Source: Bimastos eiseni (Eukaryota > Annelida > Clitellata > Crassiclitellata > Lumbricidae). From it: a stretch of 64,000 nucleotides of DNA. The position numbers and the translations under genes were made by a program. Positions 1 to 9,735 of this stretch are shown here, piece after piece (position 1 is the stretch's first letter; the number at the start of each line of letters is the position of its first letter). The DNA lies in assembly GCA_959347315.1 (NCBI GenBank), contig OY365814.1, positions 29,255,623-29,319,622 of the forward strand, in the 5' to 3' direction. The notes beneath the pieces were generated by a model, which worked only from the letters and a program-made list of their open reading frames with translations, was not told the origin of the DNA and did no database searches.

Positions 1-54
1 CCTGATTTTTTACATTTTAGGCAATTTGTAAAAATCACCCATTTACGGTTTGAG

Positions 55-140
55 TTAGGACTAGGGTCAAGGTTAGGGGCAGGGTTATGGTCAGGGTTGG
101 GGTTAGGGTCAGTGTAGAGTTAGTGTCAGTGTAGAGTTTG
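55..140 (+). repeat. degenerate TTAGGG-like tract
   Basis: Irregular repeats of GGTTAGGG, GGTCAGGG and GTGTAGAG follow one another for about 85 bases. They resemble decayed telomere-type or simple-sequence DNA. The units are too irregular for an active telomere. Confidence 0.5.
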
Positions 141-377
141 GGCTTTACAAAATGCCTAGGCATTTATAAAATCTCCAGGGTACTTTGCAAAATCTCTAGT
201 TTCACACAATGCCTGTAACATAGGCTAGACGTTCTATATAAGTTACACGAACTTCTTGGTCGTGCTTTTCTCCTAATGAATTGTGAGTGCTTGAATTCCA
301 TTTCATCGATCCTGTCTATTGAATGGCACCGTATTAATTTGAGATTATATTGAGTTACATTTAGGGCCATACCGAGC

Positions 378-442
378 TATAAATGCGCCCTGTGCCTATA
401 GTATCAATCTGGCGCCCCCACATTTTGAAAATAGTGCATTTT
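378..442 (+). repeat. dispersed repeat, copy 1 (inverted partner at 8945-9003)
   Basis: The segment around GCGCCCCCACATTTTGAAAA is matched in reverse complement near 8945-9003, with a few substitutions over about 58 bases. The following text, up to about 530, is rich in GCGCCC and GGCCCC words. It is probably a fragment of a dispersed transposable element; the family was not recognised. Confidence 0.5.
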
Positions 443-904
443 AGGGAATAATGACTTATTTCATCCTGAAATTTGCGCCCTTTCTATACTTGCGCCCTGG
501 GCATCGGCCCCGCTGGCCCCTAGGTACGGCCCTGGTTACATTACAAATGTACATATGTACGTGTACACATTATTATATGCATACATACATCATGCGTCAT
601 GCTGTATATATATAGATAATACACCATTCACATATTCAATCAATCAATCAATTTTCGTTTATTCAGATATCATGCTGGTAAAAACGCAGCTTGTTACAAT
701 GGTTATGATAAGTACAGATTAATATTTAGACAATTACAGCTATAGGTCTACGACGAATCAGAAAATCAATTAGTTTTAGATTTAATTAGATGACTTATGT
801 TAGTATATGTTTTTATACAATGCTCTAGGTATAAAGTATCGAGTACATTTATCCGGTAAAATGAAGTCATAACTAGGGATAATGACTGCTATTCAAACCC
901 ATAA

Positions 905-1008
905 TTTCACTTCAGAAATTCCGGATTTCGTGCTTGAAAAATTCCGGAATTTCGGTATTTATAAAAGATCGGAATTCGAGAATTCGAAAATTCCGGAATT
1001 GCAATCTC
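905..1008. repeat. TTCCGGAA / GAATTC palindrome cluster
   Basis: Short palindromic words (AATTCCGG, TTCCGGAA, GAATTC) recur five or six times in about 100 bases. The cluster lies just beyond the predicted splice donor of GCNT copy A, so it belongs to that gene's intron. It looks like a degenerate minisatellite. It makes a false open frame continue past the exon end on the minus strand. Confidence 0.45.
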
Positions 1009-1022
1009 CACACACGACATAC

Positions 1023-2127
1023 CTGCATAACCTCCCGGTGGATGCAAATGTGGATTTACGAACGTATGGTGAAGCGATGCCCAGTAGAACTCGTCGGGAC
1101 TGAACGTTCCCTTCGCCCAACTCAGAAGGTCCTTCGCCCGTTCGTCGGTCATAACGTACTCCACGAATTCCCGACTGAAAACCCCGTAAGCGCTTCCACG
1201 AACGATCTCCACCTCGTGCGGTGGCTTCGGATGTCGCACGTGTGGTATCTTGCGATCGATTATGGAATTGTTATCTCTTTCATACTCGTACTGGAAACGT
1301 CCTTTGATGACCTTGCGTCCGGTCATGCCCTCGATGTCGTTCGCCCCGTTGTAGATCTTCAGTATTTCCACTATCTCGCGCATCGAGCGAATCGGAAACG
1401 CCTGTCCCGCCTGGTTGATCAGATATCTCCAGTCACTGTTACTTTTATAGTGGTCCCTCATGCAGTAAATGTCCGCCAGGAGGCGATTGTAGTCGCCCCA
1501 GTAGATGTCGGCTTTCTCTGATGCCATGAAGACGTTTGGAAGACATCGTGCGATGCCCTCCAGCGCTTCCATCATCAATGGCGATGACTTGAGATCGAGA
1601 TGAATACAGAATCTGTTCTTCGGTCGATAGAGGGCGTAGATGAGTCGTTCGATCTGCTCCACGTCTTCGTGTACAATCAAATTGAATGCGATCGGAAAGT
1701 CTTCATAATCATTCTTCATCTTCTGCTCATAGCCTCGTTCAAGACGGAAGGACGAACAGTCTCTCGTCATTTGAACAAAGTCTGCGTCTTGAAGCCGTGG
1801 AAAACCAAGGAGCTTCATGAACTCCCGGGCCGTTTTATGGATAGAGGCATTCTTGGAGAATAGTAAATTAGCGCAGGTAAGGTTCGAACAGGGAAGGTTG
1901 CCGTCCGGTGGACAATGATAGGCCACATACTTAGGAAGTCCTAGTCGCTCGTCCTCTGAACACTTCCCGTGTCCTACATTGACTTGCTGAATTAGTGTAA
2001 AGTTGTTTACCTCGACGGTCATCCCTTCGAAAGCCTGCTTCGTTATCGACAGCAGAAAAGCGCAGAGGAATAAGCACAAACACATCTTTAGCGTTGTCAA
2101 CTTGATGAATTTCTTTCTTTTGGTCAT
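1023..2127 (-). CDS. core-2 beta-1,6-N-acetylglucosaminyltransferase-like (GCNT, GT14), copy A, first coding exon only
   Basis: Encodes the first 368 residues of a type II Golgi glycosyltransferase of family GT14. Family members add GlcNAc in beta-1,6 linkage to O-glycans. Visible features are a short basic N-terminus, a membrane anchor at about residues 12-30, a luminal stem, CSNLTC with one N-glycosylation site, and the catalytic domain from FPIAFNLIVHEDVEQIERL through DWRYLINQAGQAFPIRS to the SPDEFYW motif; its Glu, residue 346, matches the family's catalytic base. The start chosen (MTKRKK) aligns exactly with copy B; an ATG six codons upstream is less likely. The open frame runs on to 907, but the donor GCAG|GTATGT at 1023/1022 matches the exon end of copy B. 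The 3' exon is not in the window to the left, so completeness cannot be judged. A 255-base block is identical to copy B. Confidence 0.85.
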
Positions 2128-3326
2128 TCTAATATTATAATGCACACAAATCTACTTTTATTCTATCTATTGAAACTCATAATCGAAGCCGGTATACGAA
2201 TCTAAGCCTTTTGAAACTTTAAAATTGTTCACGCAGACAAATTTGCAGTCAATTTAAAATATGCACCTATAGACTAACTGTCGTTTAGGTCTATCCCTCT
2301 TGTTCATTCAATCGCCCTCTACTGTCGTCTGTTTTTTCTACTTAAGATACATTGCTTCAATTGTTTAGTCGTTGCGTCTGACTGATCTTGCACAGGCAGA
2401 CAATGCCGGCAGAAGACAGGCCTTTGAAAGTGTCTAACGTGTTGCGTGCGAGTCTATAGCGAGTTGCGTGCGTGCGTTTCTTGCAGACGAAGTCTATTGG
2501 TCCCGTTTTTTCGATTCGGTTCGCCAGTTTGTGGTTGAGCCCTTAAACAGAACGAGTCTGATGCTTTCGATTCAGTTCAGATGACGCCAATACAAATCAT
2601 TTTTTATCGCACTGCCGAATGCAGGCCTTTTGACAGTGTCGGAGATTTAGATCTCTTCCTCGCGTGGTGTTCGTCGGTTATAAGAAATAGACCTACAGTG
2701 TTGTAATTGATGCACAGATGGACATTATTGAAGGTATCGAAGGCCCGATCCAGTCGCTCCCATCGCTCTGCTGTTCCATTTGCCCGTACAGCCCCCTATG
2801 CAAAACCGTGCATTCTCTGTGGTAAGTCCTAGGGTTTGGAATGGCCTTTACCTGAAATTACGCCAGTGAAGTGTTGAGCGCTTTCGAGTAGCTACCCTGA
2901 AAGGGCGCTATATAAATTTCAGCATTAATTACTTAATTAAGCCATATGAGAATTTGAGAACAAGGTTATTTGGTGGTATTTGGGAGCTTTGGTGACTGCG
3001 CGAGCGAGATCGCTCTGGACTGATTGCAGAATTATCGCGTGTCTGGAGTTAAGCAAAACCACCGGCAGTCACCTTATGGAAGGCGCAATAAAGGTCATGA
3101 TAGTAACTGTCTCCTTGGGCATGACCCGCCTACCTTATGGCTCTCTGCCCTAGAGTCTCCTCTATTCCGCACCGAGTTTTCCTTCGTTCTTCTGCCCGCG
3201 CGGAAGTCTGGTGGTTCTCGCCTGCTCTCCGCCACGGCCCAATCCAGCAGGAGCTTTGCCTATGTGGGTCCCACCAGCTAGTTTGTATGCTGAACAGAAT
3301 TCGGTCTTTTGCATAGTTCATTAAGG
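2128..3326. other. intergenic upstream of GCNT copy A
   Basis: Presumably holds the promoter and 5' UTR of copy A, but no convincing core promoter element was seen. It contains an L2-like retroelement tail, listed separately. No coding exon was recognised. Confidence 0.5.
2870..2940 (+). mobile_element. L2/CR1-like 3' tail fragment
   Basis: The text GAGCGCTTT..., then AAGGGCGCTATATAAATTTC, followed by an ATTAATTA-rich end, matches the conserved 3' end shared by L2-type LINEs and the SINEs that use their machinery. Similar tails occur near 30018-30090, 49905-49985 and 60360-60430. Confidence 0.5.
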
Positions 3327-4234
3327 CATGTGTTCAATGTCGCGCGTGCGCTCGAGACCGCGGTCTTGGTCTCGAGACCGGAAAACTGCGGTCTTGGTCT
3401 TGGTCTCGAATGCATCGGTCTTGGTCTCGGACCATCGGCGGTCTTGGTCTTGGTCTCGACTGCGTCGGTCTTGGTCTTGGTCTTAAAGGAACGGTCTTGG
3501 GATTGGTCTCCGTCTTAGGTTAGCGTTCTTGGTCATTTGCCGTATCAGAGCAATTTCTTTGATATTTTTCGGTTATTTTCGATTATGAGAGACACCGGAT
3601 GTTTAGGCCCTACGCGCTTGTTATCGATTTATGACGCGCTGACCATCTATATACATGCCTATCTGTTTCTATGGGCAAAAAATGCATTTGCAACGGGATC
3701 AGCCATTTCAAAATTTGCTTTCACAAATGTCAAGGTTTTGGAACAATCTAATGATTATCTGGTTGGCCACGTGTAGTCACTGTTAACCTATGATTCCGAG
3801 TACAAGAAGGCCTACACCATTCAAACGGAATGTTAATCTACTTATTCAGATGTCTTATTTAGAACCTATCGTTCTGTAGGTAACTTATAGTGTGATATTC
3901 TCAGGCCGAAGCCAAGGGCTGAACCCACAAAAGTTCAGACTGGTCGGTAAAACTGTTTTCTGGGCCATTATTGAGATTAGCATTCATCAGCGATAAAATT
4001 TATGTTTTATGCGTGTTATACCATTTAAGCGTCTAAATAAATTGAATTGTTTAGAAAAAAAAAGAATATTGGTATTGGTCTTGGTCTCGGACCCTAGGTC
4101 TTGGTCTTGGTCTCGGACCACCCGGTGTTGGTCTTTGTCTTGGTCTCGGACCACCCGGTGTTGGTCTATGTCTTGAACCTCTCGGTCTTGGTCTCGGTCT
4201 TGGTCTCGAGGTTTTGGTATCGTGCCCAACACTG
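3327..4234. mobile_element. candidate decayed hAT-like element with GGTCTTGGTCTC subterminal arrays
   Basis: Two arrays of the unit GGTCTTGGTCTCG lie in the same orientation at 3351-3519 and 4069-4215, separated by about 550 unrelated bases. The right edge, read in reverse, begins CAGTGTTGGGCACG, a typical hAT terminal sequence. The left edge near 3327 has only a weak match (CATGTGTTCAATG). I found no matching 8-base target duplication, so the boundaries are provisional. An alternative is two simple minisatellites. Confidence 0.4.
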
Positions 4235-4626
4235 GATACCGATGAATAAGATAATCATACCCATAACCATCTGCTTTAATATTCACCCCAAATAATTAAA
4301 CACAAGAATAGGAATACACAAGAAATCAGTTATACGTATACGAGGGATCCTATGGAAAGTAGAAAACCCCTAAAGGACCGATTGGTCCCGCTAACAGGTC
4401 TTACCCATTCCAATTTAACATTGGGCAACAGGTTCAGAACATTAAAACATAATTCAATATCTTAACTAGTTAACTTAGGCCGTCTGTGCGCATAGTAATT
4501 ATTTAGAGGGGTAGTTAACAGATGGTTTCTCTATTTGTTTATAAAAACTCACATATTGTTGGATAGACGAATTTCAATTGGTGTCATATTCCAAGTGATA
4601 GGTCCTTTAGGCCTATGTATTTAATA

Positions 4627-5376
4627 GGGGAGGTGGGGGCAAGTTGGTTGCGGGGGTAAGTTGGTGTCTGCGCTATAAAATTATAATGCATGGCAGGAAA
4701 GACGTCTAACAAGAAGTTTATCGATGAGCATGTCAAGCCTGATCTTTTGTTTAATGGCGGCCATGTGCTAGGGTGCTTTATTTTCACTTGTTACTTAAAA
4801 GTAGGTCGTCCTATTTACTGCTTAAATATTTCGCTGTTATAAAATATCGTACATCATAATCCACATCGCTGTAACCAGCTCATTCACAAGCGCTTAATCA
4901 AAACAAAATCGACAGACAGAGGTCAAGATCCAGAGAGCCAGGCAGACAGTCAGACGGTGTTTGGAGCCAATAAATGACAATGCGATTTTTTTAGAAATTG
5001 TCATTTTAATTGCGTAGTTTTTGTCTTACATCTTTATTAAGGTCAAATGCCTCTGATGGAAACGAATTTGACTAAAGCAAAACGCATTCGCTTTCCACTG
5101 TTACAAATCAGTTTTATGCGTATGATTTGTATTGCCACCATCTTGCCCCAAGCAGGCAACCAACTTGCCCCAGAGCAGGGCAAGTTGGCTGACTTTCAGA
5201 ATATTTTTGAAGTCGTTTTTTTGTAAACTTACAAAATAGTGTGTTGCCTGAATTTGTGCTCGAGTGTACCCGTTATTAATAGCTATGTCTTGAGATAAAA
5301 ATTATTATGCCAGCATTATCGTTGACGATCACGTGCGATAAAACTTATTTTTCAGTCAGCTTGCCCCCACCTCCCC
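4627..5376. mobile_element. MITE-like DNA transposon with GGGGAGGTGGGGGCAAG termini
   Basis: The ends are inverted copies, with the first 17 bases (GGGGAGGTGGGGGCAAG) identical at both ends. The element is flanked by TA on each side (4625-4626 and 5377-5378), which suggests a TA target duplication. It is 750 bases long with no transposase frame. Inner sequence repeats GGCAAGTTGG and CCAACTTGCCCC near the right end. This is a non-autonomous element, probably moved by a Tc1/mariner-like or related enzyme. Confidence 0.7.
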
Positions 5377-5799
5377 TAGAGAATTAAGTGGTGCTTATTC
5401 TACAAAAGATAGGTCTATAATTGAGAAAGGTACAGATGCTGTAAGGATTAATGGCAGAAGCTTGTATAAAATGACTAGCAAATATGGGAGGTAACCTAAT
5501 AGGTTGTTTATGGATTTATAGTTACATTCATTAATTTGGAGGGAAATTATTTGACGGAGAGTTAGAATATGAATATTATTGTACATTTCATTATAAGACC
5601 ACCGACCGGCATAGTAAGTCCTCAGATCTGTTACATCATTCGTGTGATAATCATCGGTTAGCATAGCATTGAAATTGAAGGCGTTGGGCTGATCTCAGTT
5701 ACTCCCTTAGTGACCTGCTTATGACTCATCTGCGGCACGATCACACGCAAGCACATACAACAATACTAGACAGACCAATATGACTATGTATACGTTTGT
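5377..5799. other. no gene seen
   Basis: AT-rich sequence between the MITE and the GCNT pseudogene flank. Open frames here are short and have no family resemblance. Confidence 0.5.
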
Positions 5800-5865
5800 C
5801 TTCATGCTGCCTATTTTCAATATATTTGTTTAATTTATAACCAGTTCCAGTGCGTTAGGAGTTCG
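5800..5865 (-). pseudogene. 3' flank of the GCNT pseudogene, still in original orientation
   Basis: TTCATGCTGCCTAT and AGTTCCAGTNCGTTNGGA match, in the same orientation, the sequence just downstream of the stop codon of GCNT copy B (about 9668-9735). The match stops at about 5865, where a minus-strand second exon would be expected. That exon lies reversed at 6189-6466. Confidence 0.55.
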
Positions 5866-6188
5866 GTTGTCCTATTAGCCCTCCCAACTTCTAGCGTCCC
5901 ATTTGAGTATCTAAAAATAAGTAAGGCTTACTTGAAACACTTCATAAAAATTATGGTAGACCCAAGAACGCTTGTATTCACGCTGAATATTTAATAATAT
6001 ATAAAATATATTAGATATATAACTATACATGCATCACTTACCTGCATGCATATTACTTACATATGTAATTAAGTGCATGTGTAGGCTACGTATGTACACT
6101 TTATAATGCCAACTTGAATTACTAGGTGAGATTATGTAAAGGCTCTATATAACTGTTCAGATGTATGGATAGTAGTTTGTGTTTTCAG

Positions 6189-6466
6189 ATGATCCGAATA
6201 CAAAGCCGTGGATGGCCGTCTACGTCAACTGGATGTTGGAGCCATGCAGCGGGTACCAGCGACACGGACTCTGTGTATTCGGAGTGGAGGATCTACCAAG
6301 CCTCGTAGGCCGCAGTGAGTTCTTTGTCAACAAGTTCAACGCTGGCTTTGGACCAATGGCTCTCGAATGCCTTCGAATGTAGATCGATTATAAGGAAAGC
6401 TGCACCAGGTTGCAACAGCTCGACGTTGACTTATACAAAGATCTTCCGTTTATCAAGAAAAACTAA
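6189..6466 (+). pseudogene. GCNT second exon, inverted and with a nonsense codon
   Basis: Encodes the C-terminal part of a GT14 enzyme (DDPNTKPWMAVYVNWML..., RHGLCVFGVEDLPSLV), nearly identical to the second exon of copy B but on the opposite strand. A good acceptor (TTTTCAG) precedes it. About 75 bases before it, including GTATGGATAGTAGTTTGTG, match the copy B intron, and weaker similarity extends further, so this is genomic duplication and not a retrocopy. TGG has become TAG at 6380-6382. The frame then stays open for 27 more codons to the ancestral stop at 6464-6466. There is no matching first exon on the plus strand. Part of the same dismembered gene as 7534-7980. Confidence 0.8.
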
Positions 6467-7533
6467 TTATATATATATATATATATATTCGATTGGAATT
6501 GGAAAATTAGAATTTGGAAAATCTTGCAGCCGATCGATAGGAATTAGAAGGAGCTAATCAATTGACAGTTAAAATTGGATTTCGATAATTTATACATATA
6601 ATTATGTGCTTCATGTATTAGTTTTATTCAAGGAATAGCAACTTTAATACTGCAACAAGTCACTGTAATCCATTTAAAGAGCCTACAATAGGCGTAGGAG
6701 GGGCTCAGCCTCAGAGGGACAACGACCCAACATTTTTGCACTTTCCTGTTTTTAGGGCAAGTAGCTGTTAGAAAAAATGCTTTGTGAACGCTAAGTATTT
6801 GGTATTTTTTTATTGTGTCGGTCAGAAGCAAGTTACTGCCGTGTTATATAGATACGCCAATGGTTCCAACATCAACCTACACTTTGCATCCAAAAGTGTT
6901 ACTTTCTTGTCACGAACATAATGGAAACAGTCCTCAAATTCATCGTTAATCACTCGTTCTTAATAGTCTCGTTTCTCAACATGATTAGCAACAATTCGAA
7001 TTTTAATTTGCAGCTTGCCCAACCAATTAGTGTGCATGTATGCATGAATGCATAGATGCATGCATGCACTGTATATATGCAAGTATTAATGTATATATTT
7101 TATATATGCACTGGCGTTGCCAGAGCTTCGAGGTAGGGGCAAAAGTCCCTATTGACTATAGTCTGCGAAATTTGAGCATTTGATGCCAAATTGAGTTCAT
7201 TTTGGACAGTTGTTTAAATAATACTTTAAAACCATTATTTCAAAAAAGTACCTAAATCATATCGATGTGTGAATAAATTGCCTAAATTATTTACACGGAA
7301 GATGAGAATTTAGACGTTAGAAGGCGTTCATCACTATATAGGACACTAGGCGTCCACAGTCGAAGCATTGGAAATTGCAGTGTCTGTCTAGACTTCAACT
7401 GCAAGTCATAGACAAGATTTTGAAGTTAAGTTCTAAAGTAAAACTAGCCATGCAACCCAGCTTGATCTGGAAAAGCATTTCTGTGTAGGGCTTTTTGCAA
7501 AATAGGCGGTATTTACCGTAGAGTCGCCAGAGC
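6467..7533. other. spacer inside the broken GCNT pseudogene
   Basis: Starts with a short TA microsatellite (6467-6489), then AT-rich sequence with GCATGCAT-type words near 7040-7110. No exon was recognised. The 13-mer GCCAGAGCTTCGA occurs at 7119-7131 and again at 7526-7538, next to the truncation of the pseudogene exon. Confidence 0.45.
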
Positions 7534-7980
7534 TTCGATCTGCTCCACGTCTTTGTGTACAATCAAATTGAATGCGATCGGAAAGTCTTCATAATCATTT
7601 TTCATCTTCGAACAGTCTCTCGTCATTAGAACAAAGTCGGCGTCTTGAAGGCGTGGGAAACCGTGTAGTTTCATGAACTCCCGGGCCGTTAAATAGTAGG
7701 AAGAGCTTTTGCTGCCAGAGAGCAAATTAGCGCAGGTAAGGTTCGAACATGGGAGACGACCTTCCGGTGGACAATGATAGGCTACATACTAAGGAAGTCC
7801 AAGTCGTTCTGTCAAAGTGCATGAGCTCTTCTTGCTCTCTCTCGTGACGGAATACTTGGTGAATCCAAGGTCCATTTCTCGAAATATCAAAATGATTTTC
7901 ATTACTAGGAAGATGCAAATAAACAGACAGAACAACGATTTCCATCACGGTAACTTTGCGGATCTCATTAGTTGCCGCAT
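7534..7980 (-). pseudogene. GCNT first-exon pseudogene, truncated
   Basis: In one frame on the minus strand it reads LFCLFICIF..., then YVAYHCPPEG, LPCSNLTCANLL, TAREFMKLHGFPRLQDADFV, then MKNDYEDFPIAFNLIVH, matching the N-terminal half of copies A and B. Lesions: TGA at 7945-7947 near the start, TAG replacing a Lys codon at 7789-7791, a 30-base in-frame deletion near 7609, and loss of everything after VEQIE, including the catalytic SPDE region. It is closer to copy B than to copy A, and its upstream sequence also matches that of copy B. Confidence 0.88.
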
Positions 7981-8405
7981 ATCTGGTTAAATCCACGGTT
8001 TCAGAGATTCAGTTGAAAATGGATCCTCGCCATCACAAACTATATACTTGGTATACTATGCCTTGTCCTATTTCGAATTTTCGATCAGCTTTATAGGCCT
8101 ACAAATGCTGTTATATCTGGATTTATCCTCCTCCTTTGACGACTCATGGAGTACTGGAGTATTGTTTTACTCGGGCGTCATGTGAGCGCATCTCCAACAT
8201 ACTGGTCAAATTATCCTATAGACAAGGATGCATTAGAGAGCTCGGAAACGACGGCGTTTTTTTCAGTAGGCCTATGCGTATACTGAATACTGACGGCTTT
8301 TCTACCTGATTTACGATGTCAGCTTCAGGTTGCACGCTTCAATATGTGAACTGGAATGAGAAAAAGATAAATTCTTGCATGACCTCACATTCATTCATTA
8401 TGTGA
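7981..8405 (-). other. duplicated 5' flank of GCNT pseudogene
   Basis: Blocks such as GATTCAGTTGAAAATGGAT, TGGTCAAATTATCCTATAGAC and GTGAACTGGAATGAG align in order with 11571-11990, the region upstream of copy B. The duplication therefore carried about 420 bases of 5' sequence, probably including promoter and 5' UTR. Confidence 0.65.
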
Positions 8406-8944
8406 GTTCGTTACAACAGCTTGAGAGTAGGCCTGACTTAATCTTTCCTTTATTAATTAATTAGTTAAGTAATAACATGAAACCCAATGATTAGCTGTAG
8501 AGTATTAGTGGTCGTCAGATAAATTATGTTATAGCCAACGTTTAACAAGGTATTGTGGCTGCGAAGCCTTAACGTCCATCTCACTTTACATTTTCAAAAT
8601 CTACTGTTTTTTCGCTGAAGAGTAAGGCCTAAGCGTATGACTATACTAGTATACTCCCAGTATAAAGTAATTGCTGTACAAAATCCTATAGATGGCTGAC
8701 AACACCGTTCGTGTCGCCCACCTAATGTAATGGAACCACGTGTGTATATATATATATATATATAGCGTCATTCAAATCAGAGTCGCTCACGACTCAGCAC
8801 AAAGCGAAACAGAAAAAGGAAAGTCTTCAAGCGCTTCCGAAAGGCAGAAGGGGAGAGAGAGCAGCTCCTTAAGCCTCCTTTCAAATAGCAAGGGGAGACT
8901 GTTTCAGCTGGTGGAACCCAAGTAGGCGAAGTTCCTGGATTGCA
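8406..8944. other. no gene seen
   Basis: Contains a short TA microsatellite (about 8743-8764). No exon or RNA gene was recognised. Confidence 0.5.
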
Positions 8945-9003
8945 CTATTTTCAAAATGTGGGGGCGCCAGATTGATGCTAGGCATAGGGCGCAATTAGCG
9001 CTC
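8945..9003 (-). repeat. dispersed repeat, copy 2 (inverted partner at 378-442)
   Basis: The reverse complement matches the repeat at 378-442, including GCGCCCCCACATTTTGAAAA. The two copies are in opposite orientation and 8.5 kb apart, on either side of the GCNT pseudogene. Confidence 0.5.
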
Positions 9004-9339
9004 GGTACAGTTCTGTTTGTTTGTGAAGTTATATGACGCTGCACTGTGTATATTGGACATACTCGAAGGGTGGATGCCGCCGAATATCATATTTGGCAAA
9101 AGACAGGACAGGAAACGCGTTACCCGGAAGCAGAGTTGAAGGCCTTTGTCAACGTGAACAGAAGACGTCTAGAGCTGAGTAACTACATGCTGAAGAACTC
9201 AGGTCTCTTTTTTTCAAACGTGGAATCACTAGTTCCACGTTCGCAATTCCCACTGGGACGTTCTATTAGGTACTCCAACTTCTTGAACGTGGTTGCGTCC
9301 CTGCAATTCTTTTTCTTCTTCTTCTTGTTCTCTGCCTTT

Positions 9340-9578
9340 TCAAACGGGTTCAAATGTTCGACGTCGCACCTCCTCTCTTCTCTGCGACTCCTCTTTAAGT
9401 CTCGGGTAACCATCTAGCTTCATCCAGTCCAACATCATTCGTCTTGGTCTTCCTCTTCCGCGTTTTCCTTCCATCTTCCCTTCTATGGTCGCTTTCATTA
9501 TTGAGTTTCCTCGTGGCACATGCCCTATCCATCTCCGTTGTCTTTGTCTCATCGTGGTTATCCCTGCTATTAGTCATT
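9340..9578 (-). mobile_element. non-LTR retrotransposon reverse-transcriptase C-terminal fragment
   Basis: The minus strand reads RRWIGHVPRGNSIMKATIEG, then GKRGRGRPRRMMLDWM and YPRLKEESQRREEVRRRTFE. This is the characteristic end of many LINE ORF2 proteins (W-GHV..., G-R-GRPR, final R-TFEP). About 70 codons are open up to a stop at 9340-9342. The catalytic reverse-transcriptase domain is absent, so it is a 5'-truncated relic. Confidence 0.75.
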
Positions 9579-9707
9579 GGATTTTTAAAAAAAACTTATT
9601 TGAAAAGCCCTACTAAACACCTATAGGCCTACATGTACGACATTGTACAAAAAACGACATTGTACGTATTCATGCTGCCTATATAACTATTTATGGCCTA
9701 TTATTAG

Positions 9708-9713
9708 TTTATT
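9708..9713 (-). terminator. polyadenylation signal AATAAA of GCNT copy B
   Basis: AATAAA on the minus strand lies 23 bases after the stop codon of copy B. It would give a very short 3' UTR. It is the nearest canonical signal; no transcript evidence is available. Confidence 0.5.
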
Positions 9714-9735
9714 AACAGTTCCAGTCCGTTTGGAC

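Larger units (their letters stand above)
1..904. other. intergenic, no gene seen
   Basis: No coding exon is recognisable on either strand. The stretch is AT-rich and holds a degenerate TTAGGG-like tract and one copy of a dispersed repeat, both listed separately. The missing second exon of GCNT copy A would be expected in this direction (minus strand, to the left), but no match to the second exon of copy B is present here. Confidence 0.6.

Noticed and set aside
934..1521. 195-codon plus-strand open frame
   Set aside because: Antisense to the strongly supported GCNT copy A exon; no family resemblance of its own.
2128..2145. Upstream ATG giving six extra residues on GCNT copy A
   Set aside because: The downstream ATG aligns exactly with the start of copy B and gives a normal type II anchor position.
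3024..3321. Overlapping frames of 85 and 63 codons
   Set aside because: No recognisable family, no splice context, and both strands are open to a similar extent.
6380..6382. TAG read as recoded codon in the inverted GCNT exon
   Set aside because: The exon is inverted and has no first exon on its strand, so a plain nonsense mutation is enough.
7119..7538. 13-base direct repeat (GCCAGAGCTTCGA) as target duplication around a 394-bp insertion
   Set aside because: The GCNT exon sequence does not resume on the far side, so it does not behave as an insertion into the exon.
9046..9417. 123-codon plus-strand frame
   Set aside because: Its second half overlaps the LINE fragment on the other strand and is driven by a T-rich run; the first half has no homology that I recognise.
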